A stretch of DNA of 38,891 nucleotides from Rhodospirillum sp. UBA1311 (GTDB lineage Bacteria > Pseudomonadota > Alphaproteobacteria > Rhodospirillales > Rhodospirillaceae), in NCBI GenBank assembly GCA_002307145.1, contig DBTR01000088.1, positions 29,396 to 68,286 of the forward strand, written 5' to 3'. A program made the position numbers and the translations under genes. Every line of letters begins with the position of its first letter. Positions within the stretch are counted from its first letter, which is position 1. Shown here in pieces: positions 16,491 through 24,583 of this stretch. The notes below the pieces were generated by a model, which was given only the letters and a program-made list of their open reading frames with translations, was not told where the DNA came from and ran no database searches.

Positions 16491-18218
16491 TTACCCGACG
16501 ATCTTCTGGTAGGCGTCGTAGGCCGCCAGGGTGACCTCGGCCTGCGCCTCGCAAGCGAGCGCGAAGGCCGGGCCGCGCAGGCTTTCGTCCGGGTATTCGG
16601 TGGTGAGCTTCAGGGGCGTCGGCATCGCGTCGTCCACCGAGATCTGGCAGCAGAAGCCGTTGACGATCCGGGTTCCCGGTTCTCCCGCGTGGAGATGGGA
16701 GAGCCGCCGCTGGCGCGCGGTGAGTTCGAGGACCTCGGGCAAGGCCGCGCCGACGCGGCGGGTGACCTTGTCGATCAGCCGTTCCGCCGCGCCGCTCCAG
16801 GCGGAGTGGTGGCGGAGGATGAAGAACAGCCCGCGCGGCAGCATCCACATCGCGAAGCCGCGCGGCACGTAGCCGGTGAACGGACGGCTCCACTCGTGCG
16901 CCGGGTAGCCGTGCAGGTTGATGTGGAAGTTCGGCGTGCAGAGTTCGCGGGCGCGGTCGCGGATCGCGGATTCGTAGCGCGGCTCGGTGGCGCGGTATTC
17001 GAGATCGTCGCCGAGCGCGGTGTAGCGCGCGCCGTGCAGCATCTGGCCGGGCGAGAGCGCGATGAGTTCGCGGTAGAGCGCGTAGCCGTCGGGGTTTTCG
17101 AGCGGGTGGACGGTGAAGTGCGCGCCGTCCCGCTCCGCCAGGGTTTGCGCCGCGCACAATGCGCCGACGATGCCCGAGGGTTCGTTGGCGTGCTGGCCGC
17201 CCGAGATCATCACGCCTGCGTCGCCGCCCGCGAGATACCGTGCCGCGACGGTGCGCCCGCTGACGGTCGAGGTTGAGAATTCCATGCCGCCGATCTTGGC
17301 GAGTTCGGCCGCGATCTGGGTGGGCGGCAACGGCGCTTGCGGGTTCGCGAGGTCTTGCGCCGGGCCATCGGCGTCGACGTTGGAAAGCGCGCGCACGCTC
17401 ACCCGCACCTGCGGCGCGCCGGGAGCGATGGCGATCGCCGGAGCGATCTGGCCGGGCTGGAGGGTGCGGTCGCCGAGCGACAGGCCGGAATGGGTCTGGA
17501 AGACTTCGAGCAGCGAGAAATACAGGTCCTCGTGCAGGATCTCGCCGTAGCGGATCGCCTCGTCATCGATGCCGAGGGCGCGGTCGGGCCAGGGCAGGGT
17601 GGCCGCGATCCGCAACTGGGTGAACGTGCCTTGCGGCGGTTCCCACTCCGCTGCCGCCGCCACCGCCGCCTCGAACAGGCGCTCGACGTCGGTCTCAAGG
17701 CGTTCGTCGCGGCTGGTGCCGTCGGCGAAGGTGGCGCGCACCCAGCCGGTGGGGGAGACCTGGGGTTCGCCCACCGCGTCGGTGTGTTCGCGGTTGGGGG
17801 CGAAGACGCGGACCTCCTCGGTCCTGCCGTGGGTGTCGGTGAGGCTGAGTTCGTAGGTGAACGGCGTTTCGGTTCCGGCGGTGAAGCCGACTTCGGCCTC
17901 GGGCAGCAGGCCGGAGAGGGGGTAGGCCTCGACCAGGAAGCGGGTGGCCGTGCAGCCCGGATGCTGCGGATATGCGACTCGGGCGGAGGCGATCTCCCCG
18001 ATCGCGATCTCTTCGAGGAAGGCATGCACCAGCGGTTTGAACGCCGAGCGGATGCGCGCCTCCACGCCCTTGGCCTTCAGTTCGGCCTCGGCGGCTCGGC
18101 GGCTGGCGGCGTCGGCGAACACCCAGGCTTCGAGGCGCGCGCCCGGTTTGGTCGCGAATTCGGCGACCAGGGCGTCGAGAGTGCTGGCGAAACTTCGTTC
18201 GAGCAGGGGCATGGTCAT
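16491..18218 (-). CDS. M14-family zinc metallocarboxypeptidase of the peptide-uptake operon
   Basis: A 575-residue protein. The C-terminal half is an M14 carboxypeptidase-like domain: zinc ligands His343 and Glu346 (GGQHANEPSG) and His436 (NLHGYPAHEWSRP), the family motif NPDG at 375-378, and a probable catalytic Glu in TTEYPDES. The first 300 residues match no domain I can name and may bind substrate. No signal peptide is seen, so it probably acts in the cytoplasm. ATG at 18218 has GGGAGGA 7 nt upstream and overlaps the permease stop by 4 nt. It likely trims or deacylates peptides brought in by the neighbouring importer. Confidence 0.82.
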   Translation of the reverse strand: MTMPLLERSFASTLDALVAEFATKPGARLEAWVFADAASRRAAEAELKAKGVEARIRSAFKPLVHAFLEEIAIGEIASARVAYPQHPGCTATRFLVEAYPLSGLLPEAEVGFTAGTETPFTYELSLTDTHGRTEEVRVFAPNREHTDAVGEPQVSPTGWVRATFADGTSRDERLETDVERLFEAAVAAAAEWEPPQGTFTQLRIAATLPWPDRALGIDDEAIRYGEILHEDLYFSLLEVFQTHSGLSLGDRTLQPGQIAPAIAIAPGAPQVRVSVRALSNVDADGPAQDLANPQAPLPPTQIAAELAKIGGMEFSTSTVSGRTVAARYLAGGDAGVMISGGQHANEPSGIVGALCAAQTLAERDGAHFTVHPLENPDGYALYRELIALSPGQMLHGARYTALGDDLEYRATEPRYESAIRDRARELCTPNFHINLHGYPAHEWSRPFTGYVPRGFAMWMLPRGLFFILRHHSAWSGAAERLIDKVTRRVGAALPEVLELTARQRRLSHLHAGEPGTRIVNGFCCQISVDDAMPTPLKLTTEYPDESLRGPAFALACEAQAEVTLAAYDAYQKIVG

Positions 18219-19054
18219 CGCGATGTCCTCCCGGTCGGGTCGAGGCTGTCCCGCAGCCAGTCGCCGAGAAGGTTGAGACCCAGCACCGTGAGCAGGATCG
18301 CCAAACCCGGGAACACGCTGACCCACCAAGCATTCTGCAGGTAGGTGCGGCCGTCGGCAAGCATTCCGCCCCAGCTCGGGATCATCGGGTCGACGCCGAG
18401 GCCGAGGAAGGTGAGGCTGCTTTCGAGCAGGATGTTGTTGGCGACGTTCAAGGTCATCAGCACGATCACCGGCCCGATCAGGTTGGGGAGCAGGTGGCGG
18501 AACAGGATCGCCCAATCCTTCACTCCGATCGCGCGGGCGGCGAGGATGAACTCCCGTTCGCGCAGCGCCAGCACCGAGCCCCGCACCAGCCGCGCGTATT
18601 GCACCCACTGCGAGACGATCAGGAGGATGATGGTGTTGGTGAGGCCGCTGCCGACGATGGCGATGAAGGTGATCGCCATCAGGATGAACGGGAGCGCCAG
18701 CTGTACGTCGGCGAAGCGCATCACGATCACGTCCCAGACGCCGCGGTAGTAGCCCGAGACCAGCCCCATCACCACGCCGACGACCACCGCGCCCGCCACC
18801 GAGAACGCGCCGACCTTGAGCGAAATCTTGCCGCCGACGATCACCCGTGCCAGCACGTCGCGGCCCAGGGGATCGGTGCCGAGCGGATGCGCCGCGTTGA
18901 CGAACGGATGGGTGAGGCGGGCCATCAGGTTGATCGCCTCGCCGCCGTCGGGAAAGATCAGGCCGGAGAGCAGGATCGCGAGGCCCATGCCGCCGACAAG
19001 GAGTGTGCCGAGGATGAATTCGAGGCTGCGGAAGCGGCCGAAGGTGGCGCTCAT
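18215..19054 (-). CDS. Peptide ABC importer permease (DppC type)
   Basis: A 279-residue permease with about six helices. The N-terminal motif HPLGTDPLGRDVLARVIVGGKISL is diagnostic of the DppC/OppC branch. The EAA-like coupling loop is AARAIGVKDWAILFRHLLPN. SLTFLGLGVDPMIPSWGGML is the usual C-terminal signature. It forms the membrane channel with the DppB-type protein. The start is 4 nt after the upstream permease stop and its own stop overlaps the peptidase ATG, so all are co-translated. Substrate may be a dipeptide, oligopeptide or related compound. Confidence 0.92.
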   Translation of the reverse strand: MSATFGRFRSLEFILGTLLVGGMGLAILLSGLIFPDGGEAINLMARLTHPFVNAAHPLGTDPLGRDVLARVIVGGKISLKVGAFSVAGAVVVGVVMGLVSGYYRGVWDVIVMRFADVQLALPFILMAITFIAIVGSGLTNTIILLIVSQWVQYARLVRGSVLALREREFILAARAIGVKDWAILFRHLLPNLIGPVIVLMTLNVANNILLESSLTFLGLGVDPMIPSWGGMLADGRTYLQNAWWVSVFPGLAILLTVLGLNLLGDWLRDSLDPTGRTSR

Positions 19055-19058
19055 CGGC

Positions 19059-19982
19059 TCACTCCGTGCGGATGCGCGGGTCGATCAGGCCATAGGCGAT
19101 GTCGACCGCGAGATTGACGAGAACGATGAGCAGCGACAGCACGCAGATCACCGCCTGGAGCACCGGATAATCCCGCGCGCCGATGGCGTCGAAGGCGAGG
19201 GTGCCCATTCCCGGCCAGTTGAACACCCGCTCGACCACGACGATGCCGCCGAGCAACCCGCCGAACTGCAGGCCGAAGTAGGTGACGAGCGGGATCGCGC
19301 AGTTGCGGAGCGCGTGCTTGTAGAGCACCACCCGCTCGCTCAGGCCCTTGGCGCGGGTCACCATGATGAACTGCGACTGGAGGATGTCGAGCATCGCGGT
19401 GCGCACCAGGCGGACGTTGGTGGCGGTGAGGATGATCCCCATCGTCGCGGCGGGCATGATGAAGCTCTTCCAGCCCTCCATGCCCGAGGGTGGCAGCCAG
19501 TTGAAGACGATGGCGAAGAGCAGCACCAGCATCGTCGCGAGCCAGAAGTTGGGGAACGACAGGCCGACGAGGGAAAGGATGCGGATCGCCTGGTCCGGCC
19601 AGCGGCGGCGATGCACGGCGGCGGCGATGCCCAAGGGGATCGAAATCGCGATCGACACCGCCATCGAAGCGAAGGCGAGCCCGAGGGTCGCCGGGAGCGC
19701 CGCGGCGATCAGCATCGAGACCGGGGTGCCGCCGAGGAAGCTGCGCCCGAAATCGAAGGTGAGCAGCCCTTTCAGGAACGCGAAGTATTGGGCGACGAAC
19801 GACTGGTTGAGGCCGAGGCCCTCGCGGATCCGCACCAGGTCTTCCTCGGTCACCGAGCCCGAGCCTTGCGCCAGCATCAGCGCCGGATCGCCGGTCATGC
19901 GAATCGCGAACGACACCACGAGCGTCACCACGATCATCACGAAGATCGCGAGCGCGAAGCGTTTGAGCAGAAATCCCGCCAC
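19059..19982 (-). CDS. Peptide ABC importer permease (DppB type)
   Basis: A 307-residue permease with about six helices. It begins MAGFLLKRFALAIFVMIVVTLVVSFAIRMTGDPA, the DppB/OppB N-terminus. The coupling loop is RAKGLSERVVLYKHALRN, and VVERVFNWPGMGTLAFDAI is a family hallmark. The start codon is GTG with AAGGA about 7 nt upstream. A 10-bp hairpin lies between it and the preceding binding-protein gene. It works with the DppC-type protein as the peptide channel. Confidence 0.92.
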   Translation of the reverse strand: MAGFLLKRFALAIFVMIVVTLVVSFAIRMTGDPALMLAQGSGSVTEEDLVRIREGLGLNQSFVAQYFAFLKGLLTFDFGRSFLGGTPVSMLIAAALPATLGLAFASMAVSIAISIPLGIAAAVHRRRWPDQAIRILSLVGLSFPNFWLATMLVLLFAIVFNWLPPSGMEGWKSFIMPAATMGIILTATNVRLVRTAMLDILQSQFIMVTRAKGLSERVVLYKHALRNCAIPLVTYFGLQFGGLLGGIVVVERVFNWPGMGTLAFDAIGARDYPVLQAVICVLSLLIVLVNLAVDIAYGLIDPRIRTE

Positions 19983-20003
19983 CGGCTGTTCCTTTTGGAG
20001 AGA

Positions 20004-20029
20004 GCCGCCCCGGGGAGGTCCGGGGCGGC
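20004..20029 (-). terminator. Hairpin between peptide-binding protein and permease genes
   Basis: Perfect 10-bp inverted repeat GCCGCCCCGG (20004-20013) and CCGGGGCGGC (20020-20029) with a 6-nt loop. It lies in the 58-nt gap after the binding-protein stop. No T-tract follows on the minus strand, so it probably protects the 3' end of the binding-protein mRNA or attenuates read-through. Confidence 0.5.
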
Positions 20030-20040
20030 GGACGGCGTTG

Positions 20041-21570
20041 CTATTCGACGCTGACGCCGGTGAGGCGCATGCGGTTGTCCGGCGCGGGAATGAAGTCCTT
20101 CACCCGCTTGTTGACGCCGTAGATCGCGTTCGAATTGTAGAGCGGCATTTCGAGGACGCGCTCGGCGACGTAGTGGGCGATCTGCTGGAGGATCTGCTCG
20201 CGCTTCGAGCGGTCGGTGATCGAGCGCTGGGATTCGAGCATCGCGTCGAGCTTCGGATCGCTGTCGTAGGGGTTCCACTTCTGCCCGGTGTGGTACATCG
20301 CATATGCGGTGTTGTCGTAGTCGAAGGTCCAGCCGCCCCACTTCTGCTGGAACATCTCGCCGGTCTTGCCGGCCGGGATGATGTCGTTGAGGAGGACGTT
20401 GGTTTCGTAGGTCTTGATCGTCGCGGTGACGCCGACCGCGCCGAGATAGGCGGAGACCGCCTGGGCGACCTCGATCATCGTCGCGTCGTTGGCGCGCACG
20501 TCGATCTGCACCGTTGCGCCCGGCTTCACGCCCGCTTCCTTCAGCAAGGCCTTCGCCTGCTTCGGGTCGAAGGGCAGGGGCTTCATCGACGGATCGTAGC
20601 CGAACGACAGCGCGCCCTGGAAGCTCGCGATCGGCTCGGCCTGGCCCGCGAGGATGGTCTTGATGATGGTGTCGCGGTCGACCGCGAGGATCAGCGCGCG
20701 GCGCACCCGCTCGTCCTTGGTGATGCCGGACTTCGGATTGAAGCGCAGCGCGTCGACGCCCGGACCGGCGACGCTCACCACCTTCAGCTTCGCGTCGCCC
20801 GCGATCGTCGGCAGCATGCCGACCGGGATCGTCGGCGGAATCACGATGTCGACGCGCCCGGCCTGGAGTTCGGCGACCGCCGTGGCGGGCTCGGCGATGA
20901 AGCGGTAGTCGAGCTTGTCGAGCTTCGGAGCCCCACCCCAATGCTGGGCGTAGGCTTCGAGCTTGATGCCGATCTTCGGCTCGTAGGAGACCAGCTTGAA
21001 CGGCCCGGTGCCGACCGGATGGGTGTTGAAGTAATCCTCGCCTTTTTCCTGGATGAACTTCGGCGGGACGATCATCGCGCCGTAGCCCGCGAGCTTGGTG
21101 AGCAGCACCGGATCGGGGGCGGAGAGGTGGAAGTCGACGACGTCGGGCGAGATCACCTCGACCTTGTCGATCACAGTATAGTTGGAGCGCTGCGGCCCCT
21201 TCTTGCCTTCCTCGCCGAGGAGCCGGTCGAAGGTGAACTTCACCGCCGCCGCGTCGAAGGGTTCGCCGTCGTGGAAGGTGACGTCCTTCCTGAGCGTGAA
21301 GCGGATGCGCTTGCCCTCGTCCAGTTCTTCCCACTTGGTCGCGAGCGCGGGCACCAGCTTCATGTCCGGGCCGCGATAGGTGAGGCCGTCGAAGATGTTG
21401 GTGGCGACCGATGCCCAGTTGATCAGGAAGGTGTCGATCGGGTCCCAGCTGCCCGGGTCCTGCGGCGAGGAGACGGTCAAGGTGCCTGCGGCGAACGCGG
21501 GCGCTCCGGCGAGGAGGCCGCCCGCGACCGTCGCCACCATCAAAACCGACCGGAATGTCTGTGGTTTCAT
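20041..21570 (-). CDS. Periplasmic peptide-binding protein (DppA/OppA family)
   Basis: A 509-residue exported binding protein. The signal peptide is MKPQTFRSVLMVATVAGGLL through APAFA, with the mature protein starting near AGTLTVSSPQDPGSWDP. SBP_bac_5 features include LVPALATKWEELDEGKRIRF, LRKDVTFHDGEPFDAAAVKFT, HPVGTGPFKLVSYEP and RVRRALILAVDRDTIIK. It delivers peptides or similar ligands to the DppBC-type channel; nickel or opine-type ligands cannot be excluded. The start has AGGAGA about 9 nt upstream and is 22 nt after the ATPase stop. Confidence 0.93.
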   Translation of the reverse strand: MKPQTFRSVLMVATVAGGLLAGAPAFAAGTLTVSSPQDPGSWDPIDTFLINWASVATNIFDGLTYRGPDMKLVPALATKWEELDEGKRIRFTLRKDVTFHDGEPFDAAAVKFTFDRLLGEEGKKGPQRSNYTVIDKVEVISPDVVDFHLSAPDPVLLTKLAGYGAMIVPPKFIQEKGEDYFNTHPVGTGPFKLVSYEPKIGIKLEAYAQHWGGAPKLDKLDYRFIAEPATAVAELQAGRVDIVIPPTIPVGMLPTIAGDAKLKVVSVAGPGVDALRFNPKSGITKDERVRRALILAVDRDTIIKTILAGQAEPIASFQGALSFGYDPSMKPLPFDPKQAKALLKEAGVKPGATVQIDVRANDATMIEVAQAVSAYLGAVGVTATIKTYETNVLLNDIIPAGKTGEMFQQKWGGWTFDYDNTAYAMYHTGQKWNPYDSDPKLDAMLESQRSITDRSKREQILQQIAHYVAERVLEMPLYNSNAIYGVNKRVKDFIPAPDNRMRLTGVSVE

Positions 21571-21592
21571 CTCTGCTGCTCTCCTAGGGTTG

Positions 21593-23422
21593 TCAGGCGA
21601 TGCCTGCTACGAGGTGGCCGGGCGCGATTTCCCGATGCGTCAGGATCGCGGGCTCGTCTCCGGCTTTGCGGATCGGGCTCGGGATTTCCCCTTCCAGGGA
21701 AACGTGGGCACGGCGGCGCGACGGGTCCGCCGTGGGCACCGCCGAAAGCAGGCGGCGGGTGTAGGCATGGGCCGGGGTCTCGAACACCTGGGCGCGGCTG
21801 CCCTGTTCGACCACCTGGCCGAGGTAGAGGACCGCGACGCGGTGGCTGATCCGCTCGACCACCGACATGTCGTGGCTGATGAACAGGTACGAGAGCGCGT
21901 GGCGCTCCTGCAACTCCATGAACAGGTTGACGATCTGCGCCTGGACCGAGACGTCGAGGGCGGAGAGCGCCTCGTCGGCGATGATCAGCTTCGGGTTGCA
22001 GGCGAGCGCGCGGGCGATGCAGATCCGCTGGCGCTGGCCGCCGGAGAACTCGTGCGGGTAGCGCGTCGCGTGGCCGGGCGGCAGGCCGACGCTGTCGAGG
22101 AGTTCCGCGACCCGCGCCGCGACCGCGCGGCCTTCGAGCAGGCGGTGGGTGCGGATCGGCTCGGCGATCGAAAACCCGACGGTCTTGCGCGGGTCCAAGG
22201 AGGCATAGGGATCCTGGAAGATGTATTGCACGTCCTGCCGCAGGCGGAAGCGCTCGGCGCGGCTCATTTCGGAGAACCGTCGCCCGTCGAACACCAGTTC
22301 GCCCGAGGTCGGGGTCTGGAGCTGCTGGATGGTGCGCCCGATCGTCGACTTGCCCGAGCCGGACTCGCCGACCAGCGCCAGAGTCTCGCCGACGCGGATG
22401 TCGAAGCTGACCCTTTCCACCGCGTGGACGCGGTGGGTGACGGTGCCGAACATCGTGCGCTTGACGTCGAAACGGGTGACGAGATCGCGCACGGAAAGCA
22501 GCGGCGGCGCGTCGGTGCGGGCGGTGTCCTGCGGCGTCGCCTCTTCGAGCAGCGCGCCGGTGGTGGCCTCGATCAGCGGCAGGCGCTTCGGCAGCGGTTC
22601 GCCGGTCATGCTGCCGAGCTTCGGCACCGCCGCGAGCAGGGCCTTGGTATAGGAGTGGCCGGGCGCGGCGAAAATCCGCGCGACCGGGCCGGTTTCCACC
22701 ACCTTGCCGCGCCACATCACCACCACGTCGTCGGCGATCTCGGCGACCACGCCCATGTCGTGGGTGATGAAGATCACCGCCATGCCGAGTTCGCGCTGCA
22801 GCTCGGCGATCAGGCCGAGGATCTGCGCCTGGATCGTCACGTCGAGCGCGGTGGTGGGTTCGTCGGCGATCAGGAGCTTGGGGCGGCAGGCGAGCGCCAT
22901 CGCGATCATCACCCGCTGCCGCATTCCGCCCGAGAGCTGGTGCGGGTAGCGCCCGAGGGTTTCCCGCGCATCCGGCATCCGCACCTTTTCCAGCAGCCGC
23001 CCGGCCTCGGCGAGCGCGGCGGCGCGGCCGATCTTCTCGTGCAGGATCAGGACCTCGGCGATCTGGTCGCCGACGGTGAACACCGGGTCGAGCGAGGTCA
23101 TCGGCTCCTGGAAGATCATCGCGACGTCCTTGCCGCGAATCTCCCGCATCCGCTTTTGCGGCAGGGTCAGGAGGTCAACCGTGCCGTCGCGGCCGGCGAA
23201 GGCGATCCGCCCGGATTGCATCGTCGCGCCCATGGTTTCGGCGAGGCGCATGATGCCGAGCGCGGTGATCGACTTGCCCGAGCCGGATTCGCCGACGATC
23301 GCAAGCGTGCGCCCGGGATGGACGGCGAAGCTCACGTCGTCGACGACGCGGTTCGCGCCGAACGCGACGGACACGCCGGAGACGGCGAGGAGCGGGGTGG
23401 CAGGGTCTTCCAAACGCGACAC
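21593..23422 (-). CDS. Fused double ATPase of the peptide ABC importer (DppD-DppF type)
   Basis: A 609-residue protein with two complete ABC domains, joining what is often two genes. Domain 1 has Walker A GESGSGKS, signature LSGGMRQR and Walker B LLIADEPTTALD. Domain 2 repeats this with GESGSGKST, FSGGQRQR and LIIADEALSALD. Each is followed by the oligopeptide-transporter C-terminal extension. The start is GTG at 23422 (VSRLEDPATPLLAVSGVS) with AAAGGA upstream; the frame stays open to 23515, but that stretch is not conserved-looking. It is first in the operon and powers the DppBC-type channel. Confidence 0.92.
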   Translation of the reverse strand: MSRLEDPATPLLAVSGVSVAFGANRVVDDVSFAVHPGRTLAIVGESGSGKSITALGIMRLAETMGATMQSGRIAFAGRDGTVDLLTLPQKRMREIRGKDVAMIFQEPMTSLDPVFTVGDQIAEVLILHEKIGRAAALAEAGRLLEKVRMPDARETLGRYPHQLSGGMRQRVMIAMALACRPKLLIADEPTTALDVTIQAQILGLIAELQRELGMAVIFITHDMGVVAEIADDVVVMWRGKVVETGPVARIFAAPGHSYTKALLAAVPKLGSMTGEPLPKRLPLIEATTGALLEEATPQDTARTDAPPLLSVRDLVTRFDVKRTMFGTVTHRVHAVERVSFDIRVGETLALVGESGSGKSTIGRTIQQLQTPTSGELVFDGRRFSEMSRAERFRLRQDVQYIFQDPYASLDPRKTVGFSIAEPIRTHRLLEGRAVAARVAELLDSVGLPPGHATRYPHEFSGGQRQRICIARALACNPKLIIADEALSALDVSVQAQIVNLFMELQERHALSYLFISHDMSVVERISHRVAVLYLGQVVEQGSRAQVFETPAHAYTRRLLSAVPTADPSRRRAHVSLEGEIPSPIRKAGDEPAILTHREIAPGHLVAGIA

Positions 23423-23589
23423 GCGGGAATGTCCTTTCGGGGGTCCAAGCCGATGAAATCCAAAGCCGAACGCAGGCACGCGGCGGATTTCAGCGCCGTC
23501 CCGCGATGGCACCACTTCGGCTTGGCTTTGTCAACTCGGCGCGGTGGCGGATCGCCGAATGGCGATGGTTAAAAATGTTCTAGAATGGG

Positions 23590-23608
23590 ATGAAATCATA
23601 ATTTTCAT
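23590..23608. promoter_or_regulatory. Dyad 1, candidate DeoR operator
   Basis: ATGAAA (23590-23595) and TTTCAT (23603-23608) form a perfect 6-bp inverted repeat around a 7-bp spacer. Its centre is 24 bp from that of dyad 2, which has the same spacer length. The best candidate protein is the DeoR regulator encoded in the same operon. Confidence 0.45.
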
Positions 23609-23611
23609 GGA

Positions 23612-23634
23612 AAAATCACCCAAAATGTGATTTT
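23612..23634. promoter_or_regulatory. Dyad 2, candidate DeoR operator
   Basis: AAAATCAC (23612-23619) and GTGATTTT (23627-23634) form a perfect 8-bp inverted repeat around a 7-bp spacer, 34 nt upstream of the ltnD ATG. The position would let a bound repressor block transcription. The link to the DeoR protein is inferred. Confidence 0.5.
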
Positions 23635-23668
23635 ATGTTAAAAAATTGCACGAAAACGGGAGGACGTC

Positions 23669-24583
23669 ATGCCGGGATCTTCGGCGTATCGGGTGTGCGT
23701 CATCGGCCTGGGGGCGATGGGAATGGGCGCGGCCAAATCGTGCGTGCGCGCCGGGCTCCGCACGTCGGGGATCGAACTCAACCCCGAGCGCCGCGCCGAA
23801 CTCCTGGCTGCGGGCGCGGTCGCGGCGGCGGCCTCCGCCGGAGAGCTTCCGGATTGCGACTTCGACGGCGTGGTGGTGCTGGTGGTCAACGGCCTCCAGG
23901 TGCGCGACGCCCTGTTCGGCGCCAACGGCATCGCCCGGCGGCTCAAGCCCGGCACCGCCGTGATGGTCAGCTCCACCCAGTCCGCCGACGACGCCAAGGC
24001 GATCGGCCGCGACCTCGAAGCCCTCGGGCTGCTCGCGCTCGACGCGCCGGTCTCGGGCGGACCGGTCAAGGCGGCGGCGGGCGAGATGACGGTGATGGCC
24101 TCGGGCGGGAAGGCCGCGTTCGACGCGCTCCGCCCGGTGCTCGACGCCACCGCGAGCAAGGTCTACGAGATCGGCGCCGAGATCGGCCTCGGCGCGACGG
24201 TCAAGATCATTCACCAGCTCCTCGCCGGGGTTCACATCGCCGCAGGCGCGGAGGCGATGGCGCTCGCCGCCCGCGCCGGGATTCCCCTCGATTTGATGTA
24301 CGACGTCGTCACCCACGCGGCGGGCAACTCCTGGATGTTCGAAAACCGGATGAAGCACGTCGTCGACGGCGATTACGCGCCGAAGTCGGCGGTGAATATC
24401 TTCGTCAAGGACCTCGGCCTCGTCACCGAGACCGGCCGCGCGCTGAAATTCCCGCTTCCCCTTGCCTCGACTGCGTTTTCGATGTTCCTCTCGGCGGCGA
24501 ACGCGGGTCATGGGAACGAGGACGACGCCGCGGTGATCAAAACTTTCGCGGGGATTACCCTGCCCGGACAGGAGCAAGCCTGA
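23669..24583 (+). CDS. ltnD: LtnD, L-threonate 2-dehydrogenase
   Basis: A 304-residue beta-hydroxyacid dehydrogenase. The NAD-binding GLGAMG is at 13-18, the substrate motif DAPVSGGPVKAAAGEMTVMA starts at 125, and the catalytic Lys179 is in GLGATVKIIHQLLAGVHIAA, the LtnD form. It oxidises L-threonate to 2-oxo-tetronate in the four-carbon acid-sugar pathway. ATG at 23669 follows GGGAGGA. It is the first gene of the tetronate operon and its stop overlaps the otnK start by one base. The assignment is supported by otnK, otnC and otnI directly downstream. Confidence 0.9.
   Translation: MPGSSAYRVCVIGLGAMGMGAAKSCVRAGLRTSGIELNPERRAELLAAGAVAAAASAGELPDCDFDGVVVLVVNGLQVRDALFGANGIARRLKPGTAVMVSSTQSADDAKAIGRDLEALGLLALDAPVSGGPVKAAAGEMTVMASGGKAAFDALRPVLDATASKVYEIGAEIGLGATVKIIHQLLAGVHIAAGAEAMALAARAGIPLDLMYDVVTHAAGNSWMFENRMKHVVDGDYAPKSAVNIFVKDLGLVTETGRALKFPLPLASTAFSMFLSAANAGHGNEDDAAVIKTFAGITLPGQEQA

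Larger units (their letters stand above)
23423..23668. promoter_or_regulatory. Divergent control region between peptide importer and tetronate operon
   Basis: This 246-nt gap drives both operons. Its ltnD-proximal part (about 23568-23656) is strikingly AT-rich for the window. It contains the palindrome TTCTAGAA (23578-23585) and two dyads listed separately. GGGAGGA at 23658-23664 is the ltnD ribosome site. The dpp-proximal half shows nothing distinctive. Confidence 0.6.

Noticed and set aside
19348..21849. Long plus-strand open frame opposite the peptide importer genes
   Set aside because: It covers two clear minus-strand transporter genes and its translation resembles no protein family.
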